64,000 nt of DNA, taken from assembly GCA_965208685.1 (NCBI GenBank), contig CBDBPL010000007.1, forward strand, positions 4,877,398 to 4,941,397. Direction: 5' to 3'. The DNA is from JAJEFO01 sp965208685. Its GTDB lineage: Bacteria > Pseudomonadota > Alphaproteobacteria > Rhodobacterales > Rhodobacteraceae. Of this stretch, positions 39,962 to 49,579 are shown in pieces (the stretch's first letter is position 1; every line of letters begins with the position of its first letter). Made by a program: the position numbers and the translations under genes. The notes under the pieces were generated by a model. That model searched no databases, was not told the origin of the DNA, and saw nothing but the letters and a program-made list of their open reading frames with translations.

Positions 39962-40178
39962 ATCATGGCAAATCCGCGTCTGCCCGCGTCAAGGCACGGC
40001 GGCGACCGGGTTGCTGACGGCCTGATTCGCATGGTCGCTGGCGCTCCCTGCGAATCGGGGCCGTTGCGCGGCCCGCACCACTCGCCGCCTCAAGGCCTTG
40101 ACCCGGGGGCCGCAGGGATTTGCCAGATGGGAGGGGTCCCGTGAGGGATGAACCGAAACCCCGACCAAGGAGGTCATC
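39962..40178 (+). repeat. Leader repeat R2 upstream of the DUF2493 gene
   Basis: This is the second copy of the leader at 38798-39017. It conserves the GATTCGCA/TGCGAATC inverted repeat and the GGCCTTGACCC segment, and ends at the AAGGAGG site of the downstream ATG. Confidence 0.75.
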
Positions 40179-41099
40179 ATGAACACGAACATCGAAACCG
40201 CAGAACTCTCGATCACGGCTACCGTCTGTCAGCAGGCCCAGCTCTTCGGCGCCGCACCCGAACGCGACGAGTTCGAAACCCGGGACGTCTGGGACGAGGA
40301 CGACGCCACGTGCGCTCTGCTGGAGTCCTTCCGCATCCTGGCCGAGGGCGTGGCGCCCGACGGGTTCCAGGTCGCCGACGAGCGCGAGAGCCTGCTCTGG
40401 GGCTTCGTCAACATGCTGGACGCCCAGGTCCGCAGGCTCGACCGCGCCGCCGACAGGCTGGCGCCCGAGCTTCGCGACCTGACGCGGGGACAGGACGGCA
40501 GCGAGATCCGCTCGCGCCAGCTGGAGCTTGTCACCGACCGGTCGAAGAGCCTGACCGCACGCCGCGACGCCTTCGAGGCGCTGCGCGACACGGCCGCCGA
40601 GGCCTACCGCGACATCACGGGAAGCACCTGGCGTCCGAGGCGCGGCTCGCACGTGTCCGAGACCGGGAAGCTCACCAGCGCCGCCGTCGACGCCCGCGAC
40701 TACCAGCGTGCGCGGAAGGACCGCAAGGCGGCCGCGCACCTGCCGCAGGGCACGCTCGTCGCCGTCACCGGCGGGCGGGACGTGAAGGACCCGGGCGCGG
40801 TGATCGCGCGGCTGGACAAGGCGCGGGCCAGGCACGCGGACATGGTGCTCGTGCACGGCGGCGGGCCGGGCGTGGAGCGCATCGCGGCGCGCTGGGCCGA
40901 GCGGAACGGCGTGCACCAGGTCGTGTGCAAGCCCGACTGGGACCGGCACGGGCGCGCGGCTCCGTTCCGCAGGAACGACGAACTCCTGAACCTCCTGCCG
41001 AAAGGGGTCCTGGCCTTCCCGGGCTCGGGGATCACCGAGAACCTGGTGGAGCGTGCACGGCAACTGGGGATACCCGTTGCGAAGTTCGGCCCGGCATAG
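40179..41099 (+). CDS. DUF2493 (SLOG-like) protein
   Basis: This 306-residue protein is of the plasmid/ICE type. The N-terminal two thirds are helical. The C-terminal DUF2493 Rossmann-like domain starts GTLVAVTGGRDVKD, has the nucleotide-binding loop VLVHGGGPGVERIAARWAE, and continues HQVVCKPDWDRHGRAAPFRR and LAFPGSGITENLVERA. SLOG-family folds bind nucleotides or nucleotide-derived signals. These genes are frequent passengers of alphaproteobacterial conjugative elements, but their function is not established. The start ATG has AAGGAGG upstream, and the whole 5' leader is repeat R2. Confidence 0.88.
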   Translation: MNTNIETAELSITATVCQQAQLFGAAPERDEFETRDVWDEDDATCALLESFRILAEGVAPDGFQVADERESLLWGFVNMLDAQVRRLDRAADRLAPELRDLTRGQDGSEIRSRQLELVTDRSKSLTARRDAFEALRDTAAEAYRDITGSTWRPRRGSHVSETGKLTSAAVDARDYQRARKDRKAAAHLPQGTLVAVTGGRDVKDPGAVIARLDKARARHADMVLVHGGGPGVERIAARWAERNGVHQVVCKPDWDRHGRAAPFRRNDELLNLLPKGVLAFPGSGITENLVERARQLGIPVAKFGPA

Positions 41100-42700
41100 G
41101 TCGCCGCCCTCGCGGGCCGCGTCGCCGCTCCGGCATGGGGCGGGGCGCGGTCCGCTCTTTTTTGTACAGAATTGATCCGGTGCCTGAGACGGCCCCGGCT
41201 TCGCCGGTCGCCGGGCTGGCGCGCGTTGCGCGCCGCGCCCGTGGCCTCGATTCTCTCGGCCACCTCGCGCAGCCGCCAGTTGCCGCGCTCGCTGGCGCTC
41301 GCACAGGCCAGGTCGACTCGGCGTCGCGCTGGCGCGCATCCGCCATCGTCGCCGCCGTCCTGATCGATGTCTCGCACGGCGGATGGTCGACTCGCCCACG
41401 CGCAGGGACGCGGCCCAGCCGCACTCCCGGAGATCGGGCGATCATTCGCGGCTCGCCTCGACCCGAACGGACTCGCGGTCCTCGCGCGGCTTCGCCGCCG
41501 CTCGACCGCATCGTCCCGGCACCATGCCGGGACCGGAATTCGACCGCGGCATGTCACGGCGGCGCATGCTCCGGCTGCGCCGGTCGCCGCGCCCGCCTTC
41601 CTCCGCACCGTGGCCTCGATTCTCTCGGCCACCTCCTGCAGCCGCCGGTTGCCGCGCTCGCTGTCGCTCGCGCAGCGCACCTCGACTCGGCGTCGCGCTG
41701 GCGCGCATCCGCCATCGTCCCTGTCGACGGCTGCGCCGTCCATGACTTTCTCCGAGAGCAAGTCATCGCCTTGCCAATCCGCATGGGCACGCGGCAGCCG
41801 TGGTCCATCACGAAGCGGCCGGTCTCGATGCGAAGAATCCGGCCACCGTGCTCGCGGAGATCGCGTGATCGTCCGCAGAGTGCCTCCGTCCCGTACGGAC
41901 TCGCAGTCATCGCGCGGCTTCGCCGCCGCTCGACCGCATCGTCCCGCAGCCATGCGCGGGCCGGCCTTCGACCTTGACATGTCGCGGCGGCGCCTGCTCC
42001 GGCTGCGCCGGTCGCCGCGCCTGCCTTCGTCCGCACCGTGGCCGCGATTCTCTCAACCACCTTGCGCAGCCGCCTGTTGCCGCGCTCGCTGCCGCTCGCG
42101 CGGCGCAAACGTCGACTCGGCGTCGCGCTGGCGCGCATCCGCCTTGGCGCGGACGATTCCGCGGCAGCACGCGCGCCGGCCTTCGCCAGCGCCAGGGACG
42201 TCGTCTCGGCATCGCGCTGCCGCGCGTCCGCCGTCGGCTTCGCCGACATCGCGTTCGGAAATTCAGGCGCGTGCATCCGCACCACGCCCGTCACGAGCGC
42301 GCCAGCGACTGCGCCGACCCCGGCGCACTTGCCAATGCACGTCTGCGGCCACGGCCGTCGCGAGATGCCGGCAGCGACACGCACACCAATGATCTGGCTC
42401 GTGCCGGAAATTGTCTGCACTGGATCGCCGGCAGCGCGAACCCGGTCCCGCGCGGCGCCAACGACACTACCGTCGTCTCGCTGCGCTCGGCTGCATCGCG
42501 ACCCGGCTGCGACGATCGCCCGGTCAGGTCTGCGGCAGTGCGCGCCAATGCGCCCGACTGCGACATCGCGACGGCGCCATTCCATCGTCGGCCCGGACGA
42601 CATCGCGTTCGGGAATCCGGACACCTCCGCAGCGGCTTCACATCCGCTCCGAATTCGCGTCAACCTGTCGGTCCCGAGGCGCGTTTGGAGCATGTTTGCC
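41100..42700. repeat. Gene-poor zone with three diverged copies of a ~240-bp element
   Basis: A block containing TGGCCTCGATTCTCTCGGCC recurs from about 41241, 41610 and 42039 (the third copy diverged). Each copy is followed by GACTCGGCGTCGCGCTGGCG. Copies two and three also share about 130 bp upstream (41468 and 41905). Spacing is irregular (369 and 429 bp). Frames are open on both strands because of high GC, but none has a start signal or a protein-like pattern. Confidence 0.6.
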
Positions 42701-42781
42701 GTGTTTTCGCGCATTGCGCGAGGGACATGCGACGCCAGGGAAGCGTCCCGGCATGATCGCCGAAGCGCCGAATCCGGGCCC

Positions 42782-42863
42782 GCGCATTGCGTGCGCAATG
42801 CGCGTGTATGCTCCAGAGAACCGCGTGTATGCTCCAGAGAACCGCCGCGACTCTCTGGAGAAC
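42782..42863. repeat. Iteron-like array: palindrome plus three 21-bp direct repeats
   Basis: A perfect 9-bp inverted repeat (GCGCATTGC-GTGC-GCAATGCGC, 42782-42803) abuts two identical 21-bp units (42801-42821 and 42822-42842, core TATGCTCCAGAGAAC). A degenerate third unit (42843-42863) has its core inverted (CTCTGGAG). Size and arrangement resemble iterons or operator arrays. Confidence 0.75.
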
Positions 42864-43176
42864 CGCGACACACGAGGCCAAGCGACCCCCCTCGTGCGAT
42901 CTTCCTGGAGTCCAGACTTTCGGCCCGGACCTCGCGACAGGCCCTTTCGGGCACTGTCGCTCATGCGCCGCTCGGGCTAGAGCATTGATCCTGAACGGCT
43001 TTTGACCCCGAATCGATGAAGCTGACGGCAATTGCCGACTGACCGCCCGAGCGGCGCTGCTCTTCACACCCGACTCACCTCTGGTGGTTGCGGCGCATGC
43101 GTGGTCTTGGGGGTTCCCTTCGGTGTCTAGGGAAGCCGCAAGGTGCCTGCTGAATGATGGGCATTCGTACTTTGTT

Positions 43177-43273
43177 TTGTGTTACGGCTATGCCATTAGA
43201 ATAATTGCTTGTATTTTCTCCGTGTTTGCGATGTATGCTCCGGAGAACCGTGCGCATTGCGCGCTCAATGCGC
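43177..43273 (+). promoter_or_regulatory. Candidate promoter with iteron-like operator for the RHH gene
   Basis: TTGTGT (43177-43182) and AATAAT (43200-43205) are 17 bases apart. A fourth copy of the 21-bp unit (43228-43248, core TATGCTCCGGAGAAC) lies just after the expected transcription start. It is followed by the same palindrome type as upstream (GCGCATTG/CAATGCGC, 43252-43273). Confidence 0.5.
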
Positions 43274-43409
43274 CCGGAAGCGGGACCGACACGGCGCTGC
43301 GGCTGGCAGGCAGGCCAATGCACCGGGAATCCCCCCGGCGGTCGCCCAGACCCGTAAGGCACGCCGTTTCCGAAGCGGCTTGTGCAACGTCCTGGCATGG
43401 GAGGCCAAG

Positions 43410-43751
43410 ATGGCAAAGATCAGTTTCCAGCGCTCGATCCGGTTCACGAAAGCCGAATGGGACGCGGTAGTCGAGGCCGCCGAGAAGGCCGGACTGACGC
43501 CCAGTTCGTTCGTGCGAAGGGCCGCCGCTCGCGCCGCAGCCGACGATCTTCACCTCGATGGCGGCGGCCTCACGCCGGAACTGGCCGAGCTTGCCAAGCG
43601 AACATTCCGCGGCGTCCACCTGCTCACGTACCTGAAACGCGAGGAACTGGACGGATCCGGAAAGGGAAAGGCCTTCGACAGGGCTGCCGAAGACGCCCGT
43701 GCCGCCCAGGTCAAGTCGCTCGGAACCGACCACCCAAGCGAAGAGGCGTAG
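43410..43751 (+). CDS. Ribbon-helix-helix-like mobilisation/antitoxin-type protein
   Basis: This is a 113-residue protein whose first 45 residues fit a ribbon-helix-helix DNA-binding fold. The basic strand is KISFQRSIRFTKAEW. The helix DAVVEAAEKAGLTPSSFVRRAA follows the MobC/relaxosome-accessory pattern (GLTPSSFVRRAA). The remainder is helical with a charged end. Such proteins bind operators or oriT-proximal repeats and often repress themselves. The 21-bp repeat at 43228-43248 in its leader would be a natural target. The ATG at 43410 is preceded by GGAGG. Confidence 0.7.
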   Translation: MAKISFQRSIRFTKAEWDAVVEAAEKAGLTPSSFVRRAAARAAADDLHLDGGGLTPELAELAKRTFRGVHLLTYLKREELDGSGKGKAFDRAAEDARAAQVKSLGTDHPSEEA

Positions 43752-43754
43752 CAC

Positions 43755-44123
43755 TGGCCGTTCCGCACGGGCCGACGCCGGAGTCGCCGATGCACACCGG
43801 ACGCCGTTTGCAGAAGAGGCGGACAAGCGATCTTCGACCCTCAGCTCTTGCTCCCGCGAGCACCCCATGTTGTAAACGTAGCGAAGCTTCGCGTTCCTGC
43901 GGAACCGGAAATCCGTAAGGGGAACCTCCACAGGCAGGCCGTTCAGATGTGGCTCGGCGTGCACGACGCCCCGGATACTGTACTGAAAGAGTGGATCGCT
44001 GCCCATCCTTTCGCCACTTAGAGCACACCGTGAAGTTAGTGCAGCAACATGGTTTCCGGAACAAGATGAGCGCCGCCAGATCATCGGGCTTATCCCCGGC
44101 AGCCTGACCTGCAACTGTAGAAT
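43755..44123 (-). pseudogene. Plasmid pRiA4b ORF-3 family remnant
   Basis: On the minus strand, from about 44123, the sequence reads ILQLQVRLPGISPMIWRR. It continues FQYSIRGVVHAEPHLNGLPV, then DFRFRRNAKLRYVYNMGC and EQELRVEDR, the signature order of pRiA4b ORF-3 proteins. The closing motif CKRRPVCIGDSGVGPCG appears in another frame near 43790, so at least one frameshift separates the parts, and several consensus residues are lost. There is no start and no clean stop. It is a decayed passenger often found with IS66 elements and on plasmids. Confidence 0.6.
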
Positions 44124-44460
44124 CGATCCTGCCTCCAGCGTTGCCTGAGCATCCGTCATGCAACAAGGTTTCAGACGGCGCCCCACAATGCCAGCAGCAG
44201 CTTGACCCCGGGAGATTTTGGTGGTCCCCGACATGGTCAAACGCATCATTTCCGCCGCCGAAAGCCTGAGCCCACTCACCATTCAACCAGCCATCGGTGG
44301 ATCTATCGCCAAGGGCGTTCGTCCGCCGGTGGAGAAAGTGGGAATGCGGCGCATTGGAAGGTGACCATCAGCGCCGTCTTCCGCCTCGTTGAAATTGGGG
44401 TTGATTTCCGAGGGCGAGTGTATACGTGCTGAACGCATTTCCCAGCAGAAAGGAAAGGAC

Positions 44461-44697
44461 ATGGGCTGCCGAATTGGTATGGCGACGAACGTTGCCGCTC
44501 GCGTTCAGGAACTTAAGGACGAGAAAGTTGTTCCGCATGGTGCGACCTACAGGACGCTGGCTAGCGGCCTGACTTATTCCGAGGCGAACGCCAAGGAGGT
44601 CTCGGCCAGAAACGCTCGCGGTTCGCGCTGCGAAGGCTCTGCTGGAGGAGGCTACAAGGCGGGCCGGGTCTGGAGCGTGTACCGGATCGACTGGTAA
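44461..44697 (+). CDS. Small hypothetical protein, 78 residues
   Basis: This compact protein (MGCRIGMATNVAARVQELK, then TLASGLTYSEANAKEVSARN, ending GRVWSVYRIDW) has the look of a small stand-alone fold distantly like GIY-YIG minimal domains (RIGMATNVAARV resembles the second strand-helix). The GIY tyrosines and catalytic Glu are not recognisable, so I would not call it a nuclease. The ATG at 44461 is preceded by GGAAAGG. It is likely real, of unknown role. Confidence 0.55.
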   Translation: MGCRIGMATNVAARVQELKDEKVVPHGATYRTLASGLTYSEANAKEVSARNARGSRCEGSAGGGYKAGRVWSVYRIDW

Positions 44698-44771
44698 CTC
44701 GTAGGGACGGGCGATCGCGTCGGTTTCTCCAAAAGACATAGAATCTTCGGCGAACAGGTACAGGTGCAAAT

Positions 44772-45311
44772 TTGGACTGGAGAGAGCAGATCACCCTGTT
44801 GCTGGTCGAAGAGGTCTTTTCGGACGCAATTCGATTGATTTTAAGCATTCTGTTCGTAGGCACAATCTCATTGCTTCTTGGTGGGAGGCGCTGGCTACGC
44901 GGGGAGCTTTTCTCGGGCCTAAAGTGCCTTTGGAGCGTAGGAGTGTGGTTTCGGGCGCGCACTCGATGCCCGGCTGCATTCGGAATTCCGGCCTCTATGG
45001 CAGAGATTTCGGAACTGTCTGGGCAACTGAACGGAATGACAGAATTGGCGGCAACTGAGTTTCTGCGGCCTCACTTGGGCAAGAGGCTGTCGGTAGCCGG
45101 GCCGCTTCTTGAGGCGAAGGGAGAGGTGGAAAATGTAACGGCTGTCACAATCGAACAGCCTGACGGCACTGTTGCTGTACTTTTGTTCATTGGACAGGCA
45201 AAGGAATTGGCGACCTTGGCCAAGGGGCAGAACATCATGGCCTCAGGGAACTTAAGGGAGCTTGAACCAAATGCTTATGTTCGCCTAGACAACTGTCAAG
45301 TTGAAGAGTAG
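44772..45311 (+). CDS. Membrane-anchored OB-fold-like protein upstream of the GHKL-HNH gene
   Basis: This 179-residue protein has one membrane segment near the N-terminus (AIRLILSILFVGTISLLLGG, about residues 19-38). A soluble region of strand-turn-strand pattern follows (KRLSVAGPLLEAKGEVENVT, TVAVLLFIGQ, GQNIMASGNLRE, NAYVRLDNCQVEE). That order of five short strands resembles the NfeD/tRNA-OB class, but this is inference. The start codon is TTG at 44772, and nothing better lies nearby. It ends 17 bases before the giant GHKL-HNH gene, so the two are very likely co-transcribed and may form a two-gene system with a membrane component. Confidence 0.6.
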   Translation: MDWREQITLLLVEEVFSDAIRLILSILFVGTISLLLGGRRWLRGELFSGLKCLWSVGVWFRARTRCPAAFGIPASMAEISELSGQLNGMTELAATEFLRPHLGKRLSVAGPLLEAKGEVENVTAVTIEQPDGTVAVLLFIGQAKELATLAKGQNIMASGNLRELEPNAYVRLDNCQVEE

Positions 45312-45328
45312 CGCCAGCTTTTGCTGCC

Positions 45329-48300
45329 ATGGATGCATATGTTCTTGATGACGCGGATAGACGGGCACGGAATCAATACGTCACGGAATTCGACGCGATA
45401 CCGGGCTTTTGGAACTTCCTTCTTGGCCTTGACCCCGAAGATCTCATTGCAGAGCTGATCCAGAACGATCTGGACCAGGGAGCAACCCGCACAACCATCA
45501 CATTCAATGAGACTTGCCTTGTCTGCGAAGGGAACGGTGAGCCGGTCTCTCCGGACGGGTGGAAACGACTCAGGACAATACTGGGTGCGGGCGACAAGGT
45601 GCCCGCCAAGCGCAGCAAGTTCGGCGTCAAGAACCACGGCCTGAAGGCCGCCTTCACGATTGGCGACGAAATCCGCCTGATGTCGAACGGGCAGGCCATT
45701 GTTCAGACGTTGTACGCGAATGGCCGGAACGAGCCTCCCCATCCCGGTGCCTCAGGGCAACCGACAAGAGATCCCGAAGCGCCCACCAACGGGTGCCGTG
45801 TCGTCGTTCAGTATCGCGATGCCGACCTTGAACCCGATCAAGGTGAGGCCATCAAGCTGGACGTGGTGAGCGCGGGCGAATTCGAGAGGCTATTCAAGGC
45901 AGCTTGCGCAAGCGTCCCTGAACAGTTCGCGGGCATTGTCTCGCCGGAGATCACGCCTCGATACGAAATCGTGCTGCGGCACTGGAAGCTTGGCGATGCG
46001 CAGTTTTCCTTTTCCTGCACCCGGCCTCGCAAGGTTCGCAAGCGAATGGAGGTCTTCCAGCGGCGTTGCACTGTCAGCGGGACACACTCCCCCTTGCCGG
46101 ACACCTTGCGGGAACAGGCGGCGCGTCGCCTTGTTCCGTTGGAGGGCGTTCTGAAGGAGCGAGTCGCTGACTTTTTCCGTCGCGGGAGACGCTTTTTCAT
46201 CGAGGTGTCATGGCCGATTGACGCCAAAGGCAGACCCAGGACAGGGACCGGAAGATACCGCTACCCGATCGGCTATCCTCCGAATTCGCCCGATGCAAGA
46301 ACGGGACACAGCAGTCATTTCAACGCGCCATTTGCTTCGGACAACGAGCGCCATGCTCCGGCGCGGAACGAGGGCACGAACACGGAATTGCTCAAGGCGT
46401 GTGAATCACTGCTGATCGACGCGGTTGCGCACGACACAGTTCCACGGTGGAAGGCGGACGGGCTGAACCTCATTGTGCCGAGTGCCGATGCCGAAAGGGA
46501 ATGCGAGGTCGTTCGCGCGCTGTTGGGGGCGCTTGTAGCGAGGGACGCATTGCCGGTCCTGAGCTGGCGGAAAGCGGCTGAACTCGTGACAAGGCGAAAA
46601 GGGAAGGACGTCAGGGCGCTTGTGCGGAATTTGCCGGTTCTTGGATTCTCGAAGGACGCGAGACGATATCGATTTGTCGTGCCGGCCCTGACTTGGGCAG
46701 AGGATACGGTAGAGCCCTTGCTCTCATTGCTAAGTCCACGCGCCGAGGCACAGCTCGACCCACGTGTCCACGTTCACATCATCAGGTTGTTGACGGACGG
46801 CAAGACGCCCGGATCTGACGAGGAGTTCGTTACCTTCGACGAGGACGACGTGATCGCTCGCGTGACGTCCCAGGGCAATCAATGGTTTGGCGCCATAGCG
46901 GACCCCAACCTCGAATTCTCGCAATCTGCCTTGGTGCGATCTTATCTCGACCTGATCAAGTTGAAGCTTGATCAAAAAGGGCCTGACACTGCGGAAGAAG
47001 ACGACCTGCTTGCGAAATTGCTTCTTCCAGATTTGGACGGCCAGGCAACGGCCTTTTCGGATCTGCACTCCCACGCGTCGCTTCCCTTGAGCATACCTGG
47101 TCTGCACTTGCCGCCCCTCCTTGATGCTCGCCTGCTTGCACACGCTCTCTTCAAGCGCAGCAAGTGGCGACTTCCGAAGTACACGATGAAAGCGTTTCTT
47201 GAGAGCGGCACTCTTCAGTCCGCTGACGAGGAAACTCGGAGAAAGTTCTGGAAATGGCTGTCGCGAAACCGTCGGCACATTTCCTCGAGGGACCGACCGA
47301 GGCTTGCCGAACTTGAAATCTGGCCGGACGAGAGCGGCAATCTTTGCAGGATAGCCGACCTATGCGAACCGCGGTCGAGGCGCGTCGGGTCCGTGCTTGC
47401 CGGGTTCATTCGGAGGCCGCACCGAGAGGTTCGCCGATCCAGGCTGGCGTTTGTTGGGGGCAGGGCGCGAACGTCGGTTCGGCGCACGCCGACAGAGGGC
47501 GAGATCGGGGCCTGGCTCGCCAAAGAACTGGCACGATTTGAAATCGAAAAGCAGGCGGATGCCGCAACGGCCGCGGCACTGGACCGATTCGAGGAACACC
47601 TGTCAACCCTGCTTGAGGACAGAGCCATCGCGCCGCTGCTGGAGGCGGCTGAACCAGAACTGCCAGCGCTTGTGCGGGATGGGACGATTCGGTTGCGCAC
47701 CGAACTGGTCTTGCCCAGCCGCAGCAACGACCGGCTCGACTTGCCCGATCATTTCCTGCTCAGGGACAGGCAGCGCGCCAGTGTCCTGGCCAAGCTGTCA
47801 CCTGCGTTGAACGCACCCACCGCGGCGATGCTTCTGGACGCATTTGATGCGGATCCCGGCAACGTCTCCGTTTTGCAGTCACGACTGAAGGAGTTCGAGA
47901 GCATCTCCGATCCCGAAGACGACGAGCGTCGTCAACTCGCAAGGAAGGCAATCATTCCCTTGAACGGGCGGTTCTGGGCACCGAATGAGCTAGCCTTTGT
48001 CGGAAACCGTGGCGACTACTGGGGCGCCTGGAAGATCCGCATTCCGACCAAAGGACTTTCGCAGAACGACCAACATCGGTACCGGGCTGTGGGCGTTACG
48101 TCCGCATTGCCAGCCCAAGTGACAAGCCGCGACTTTTTCGAGTGGCTTGCAAGTCAGGACGGAGATGTATTGCAGCGACATGTCTCGTGCATACTGCGCC
48201 AATTTCTCCACCAGAATGGACCCTCCAGCTGGGCTCACGTCTTCCCTGACACACCTTGCATTCCAGCAATGAGTCGGAACGGTTTGCGGCTCGTGTCATT

Positions 48301-49579
48301 CAGGATAGCGCAGCGAGGACCCGTCTTTCTGTCCGACGCGGGGGAGGAAATCAAAGAAGCCGTCATGCAGCGTGACGGGGCCGTTCACTTGGCCATCGAC
48401 CACGTTCAGGAGGTAACGGAGCCGATCTCCGAAACGCTGCGCGAGCTGGGCGTCAAGTCGCTCCGCGAGGCACTCAAGGAACCGGAAAGTGTCGCCGGCT
48501 CAGGTGAGGTTTTCTCTGCAGGCCAAGATGCTCTTGATTGCTTCAAACGCCTTGAGTCGCCCCGGTTCCGGGACACGTTCCGAAAGCGCCTCAACAAACT
48601 GGGCGTGGACCTCGCGTTGTTGCGCCACGACTGGCAGAACCGGCTGGATGGCGTCCGGCAGATTCGCTTCGGGGAGAGCGTGGAGATGCGCTTCCGGTTC
48701 CGTGGCAAATCGTACCCGCAAGACTCCGATGCCGGATTCGATCGCGGCACGGGCATATTTTGGGCGAAGAATGGGCTTGGTGCTCGGGGACTGTACGAGT
48801 CCTTGGCCAAGCAGTTGATCTTCAAGCCGATGTCTCGACCCATTGATCTTCTTGCACTCGAACGCGCCCTGGAGCTGGAAGTCGCCGATCCGAGTTTTGG
48901 AAGGCCGGGAGGCGCTCAATTGGCCGCCGACGACGATGCTGCAGCAACGGAGAGTTCCGGGCAGGAACGAGAGTGCGAGGAGAGTGACGGACTCGGTGAA
49001 GTGGTGACGGGTCACTCGCCAATTGAACCGGATCCTGAGCGCAACAAGCCAAGTCCCGGTCCTATCTCAACCGTACCGGAGGGACAGCCTGTTCGCATTG
49101 GGGTGCAGCCTGGTTCATCGAAACCGAGCGGGGGCGATGACTCAAGGCCATCGCCTGCCATCGAAAGAACCCACATTGCAGAGCTCAAGCACGAACACTA
49201 CGCCAGCCACTGTCAAATGTGCCTGTGCGAAAGCTCGCCTCAACGGTTGGCGCCGGCTGGCAGCTACATCGAGTCAGAGGAAATTCGACAAAGCGTTGTG
49301 GAGGCGCACCATGCCGACCTTGTGGCGGCGGGCGGTGCACGCCACGCCGGCAACATCATCCTGCTGTGCAAGTTGCATCACAGCAACTACGGGAGCCAGC
49401 TTGCCCGCGCGGGAATAACCGCTGCGCTTCGGGACAACCCGAAAGAAATGTCCGTGAGCTTTGACAAGGACTCGCACGTCAAAGGTCGACAGATCGAAGT
49501 TGTCATCTCGGGCACGGAAGAGGTCGTCAAGCTCTTCTTCACCGAACATCACATTGAATTCTGGCTGTCGCGGGAATGA
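45329..49579 (+). CDS. GHKL (HSP90-like) ATPase fused to an HNH nuclease, 1416 residues
   Basis: The N-terminus has a Bergerat ATP-binding fold. The N-box is AELIQNDLDQGAT (Glu42, Asn46, Asp49), a G1-like loop is CEGNGEPVSPDGW, and a lid/G2-like segment is SKFGVKNHGLKAAFT. About 1,100 residues of uncharacterised, mostly helical sequence follow. The C-terminus is a zinc-type HNH domain: Cys1295 and Cys1298 (CQMC), EAHHADLVAAGGARHAGN with His1327/1328 and Asn1342, and CKLHH with Cys1347 and His1350/1351. ATP-driven sensing coupled to a DNA nuclease is a common defence logic, but I know no named system with exactly this architecture. GC and codon usage are below the tra genes, consistent with transfer. 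Confidence 0.85.
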   Translation: MDAYVLDDADRRARNQYVTEFDAIPGFWNFLLGLDPEDLIAELIQNDLDQGATRTTITFNETCLVCEGNGEPVSPDGWKRLRTILGAGDKVPAKRSKFGVKNHGLKAAFTIGDEIRLMSNGQAIVQTLYANGRNEPPHPGASGQPTRDPEAPTNGCRVVVQYRDADLEPDQGEAIKLDVVSAGEFERLFKAACASVPEQFAGIVSPEITPRYEIVLRHWKLGDAQFSFSCTRPRKVRKRMEVFQRRCTVSGTHSPLPDTLREQAARRLVPLEGVLKERVADFFRRGRRFFIEVSWPIDAKGRPRTGTGRYRYPIGYPPNSPDARTGHSSHFNAPFASDNERHAPARNEGTNTELLKACESLLIDAVAHDTVPRWKADGLNLIVPSADAERECEVVRALLGALVARDALPVLSWRKAAELVTRRKGKDVRALVRNLPVLGFSKDARRYRFVVPALTWAEDTVEPLLSLLSPRAEAQLDPRVHVHIIRLLTDGKTPGSDEEFVTFDEDDVIARVTSQGNQWFGAIADPNLEFSQSALVRSYLDLIKLKLDQKGPDTAEEDDLLAKLLLPDLDGQATAFSDLHSHASLPLSIPGLHLPPLLDARLLAHALFKRSKWRLPKYTMKAFLESGTLQSADEETRRKFWKWLSRNRRHISSRDRPRLAELEIWPDESGNLCRIADLCEPRSRRVGSVLAGFIRRPHREVRRSRLAFVGGRARTSVRRTPTEGEIGAWLAKELARFEIEKQADAATAAALDRFEEHLSTLLEDRAIAPLLEAAEPELPALVRDGTIRLRTELVLPSRSNDRLDLPDHFLLRDRQRASVLAKLSPALNAPTAAMLLDAFDADPGNVSVLQSRLKEFESISDPEDDERRQLARKAIIPLNGRFWAPNELAFVGNRGDYWGAWKIRIPTKGLSQNDQHRYRAVGVTSALPAQVTSRDFFEWLASQDGDVLQRHVSCILRQFLHQNGPSSWAHVFPDTPCIPAMSRNGLRLVSFRIAQRGPVFLSDAGEEIKEAVMQRDGAVHLAIDHVQEVTEPISETLRELGVKSLREALKEPESVAGSGEVFSAGQDALDCFKRLESPRFRDTFRKRLNKLGVDLALLRHDWQNRLDGVRQIRFGESVEMRFRFRGKSYPQDSDAGFDRGTGIFWAKNGLGARGLYESLAKQLIFKPMSRPIDLLALERALELEVADPSFGRPGGAQLAADDDAAATESSGQERECEESDGLGEVVTGHSPIEPDPERNKPSPGPISTVPEGQPVRIGVQPGSSKPSGGDDSRPSPAIERTHIAELKHEHYASHCQMCLCESSPQRLAPAGSYIESEEIRQSVVEAHHADLVAAGGARHAGNIILLCKLHHSNYGSQLARAGITAALRDNPKEMSVSFDKDSHVKGRQIEVVISGTEEVVKLFFTEHHIEFWLSRE

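Noticed and set aside
41554..42954. Long minus-strand open frame over the triplicated element
   Set aside because: Its repeated segments change frame from copy to copy, so the conservation is at DNA level and not protein level.
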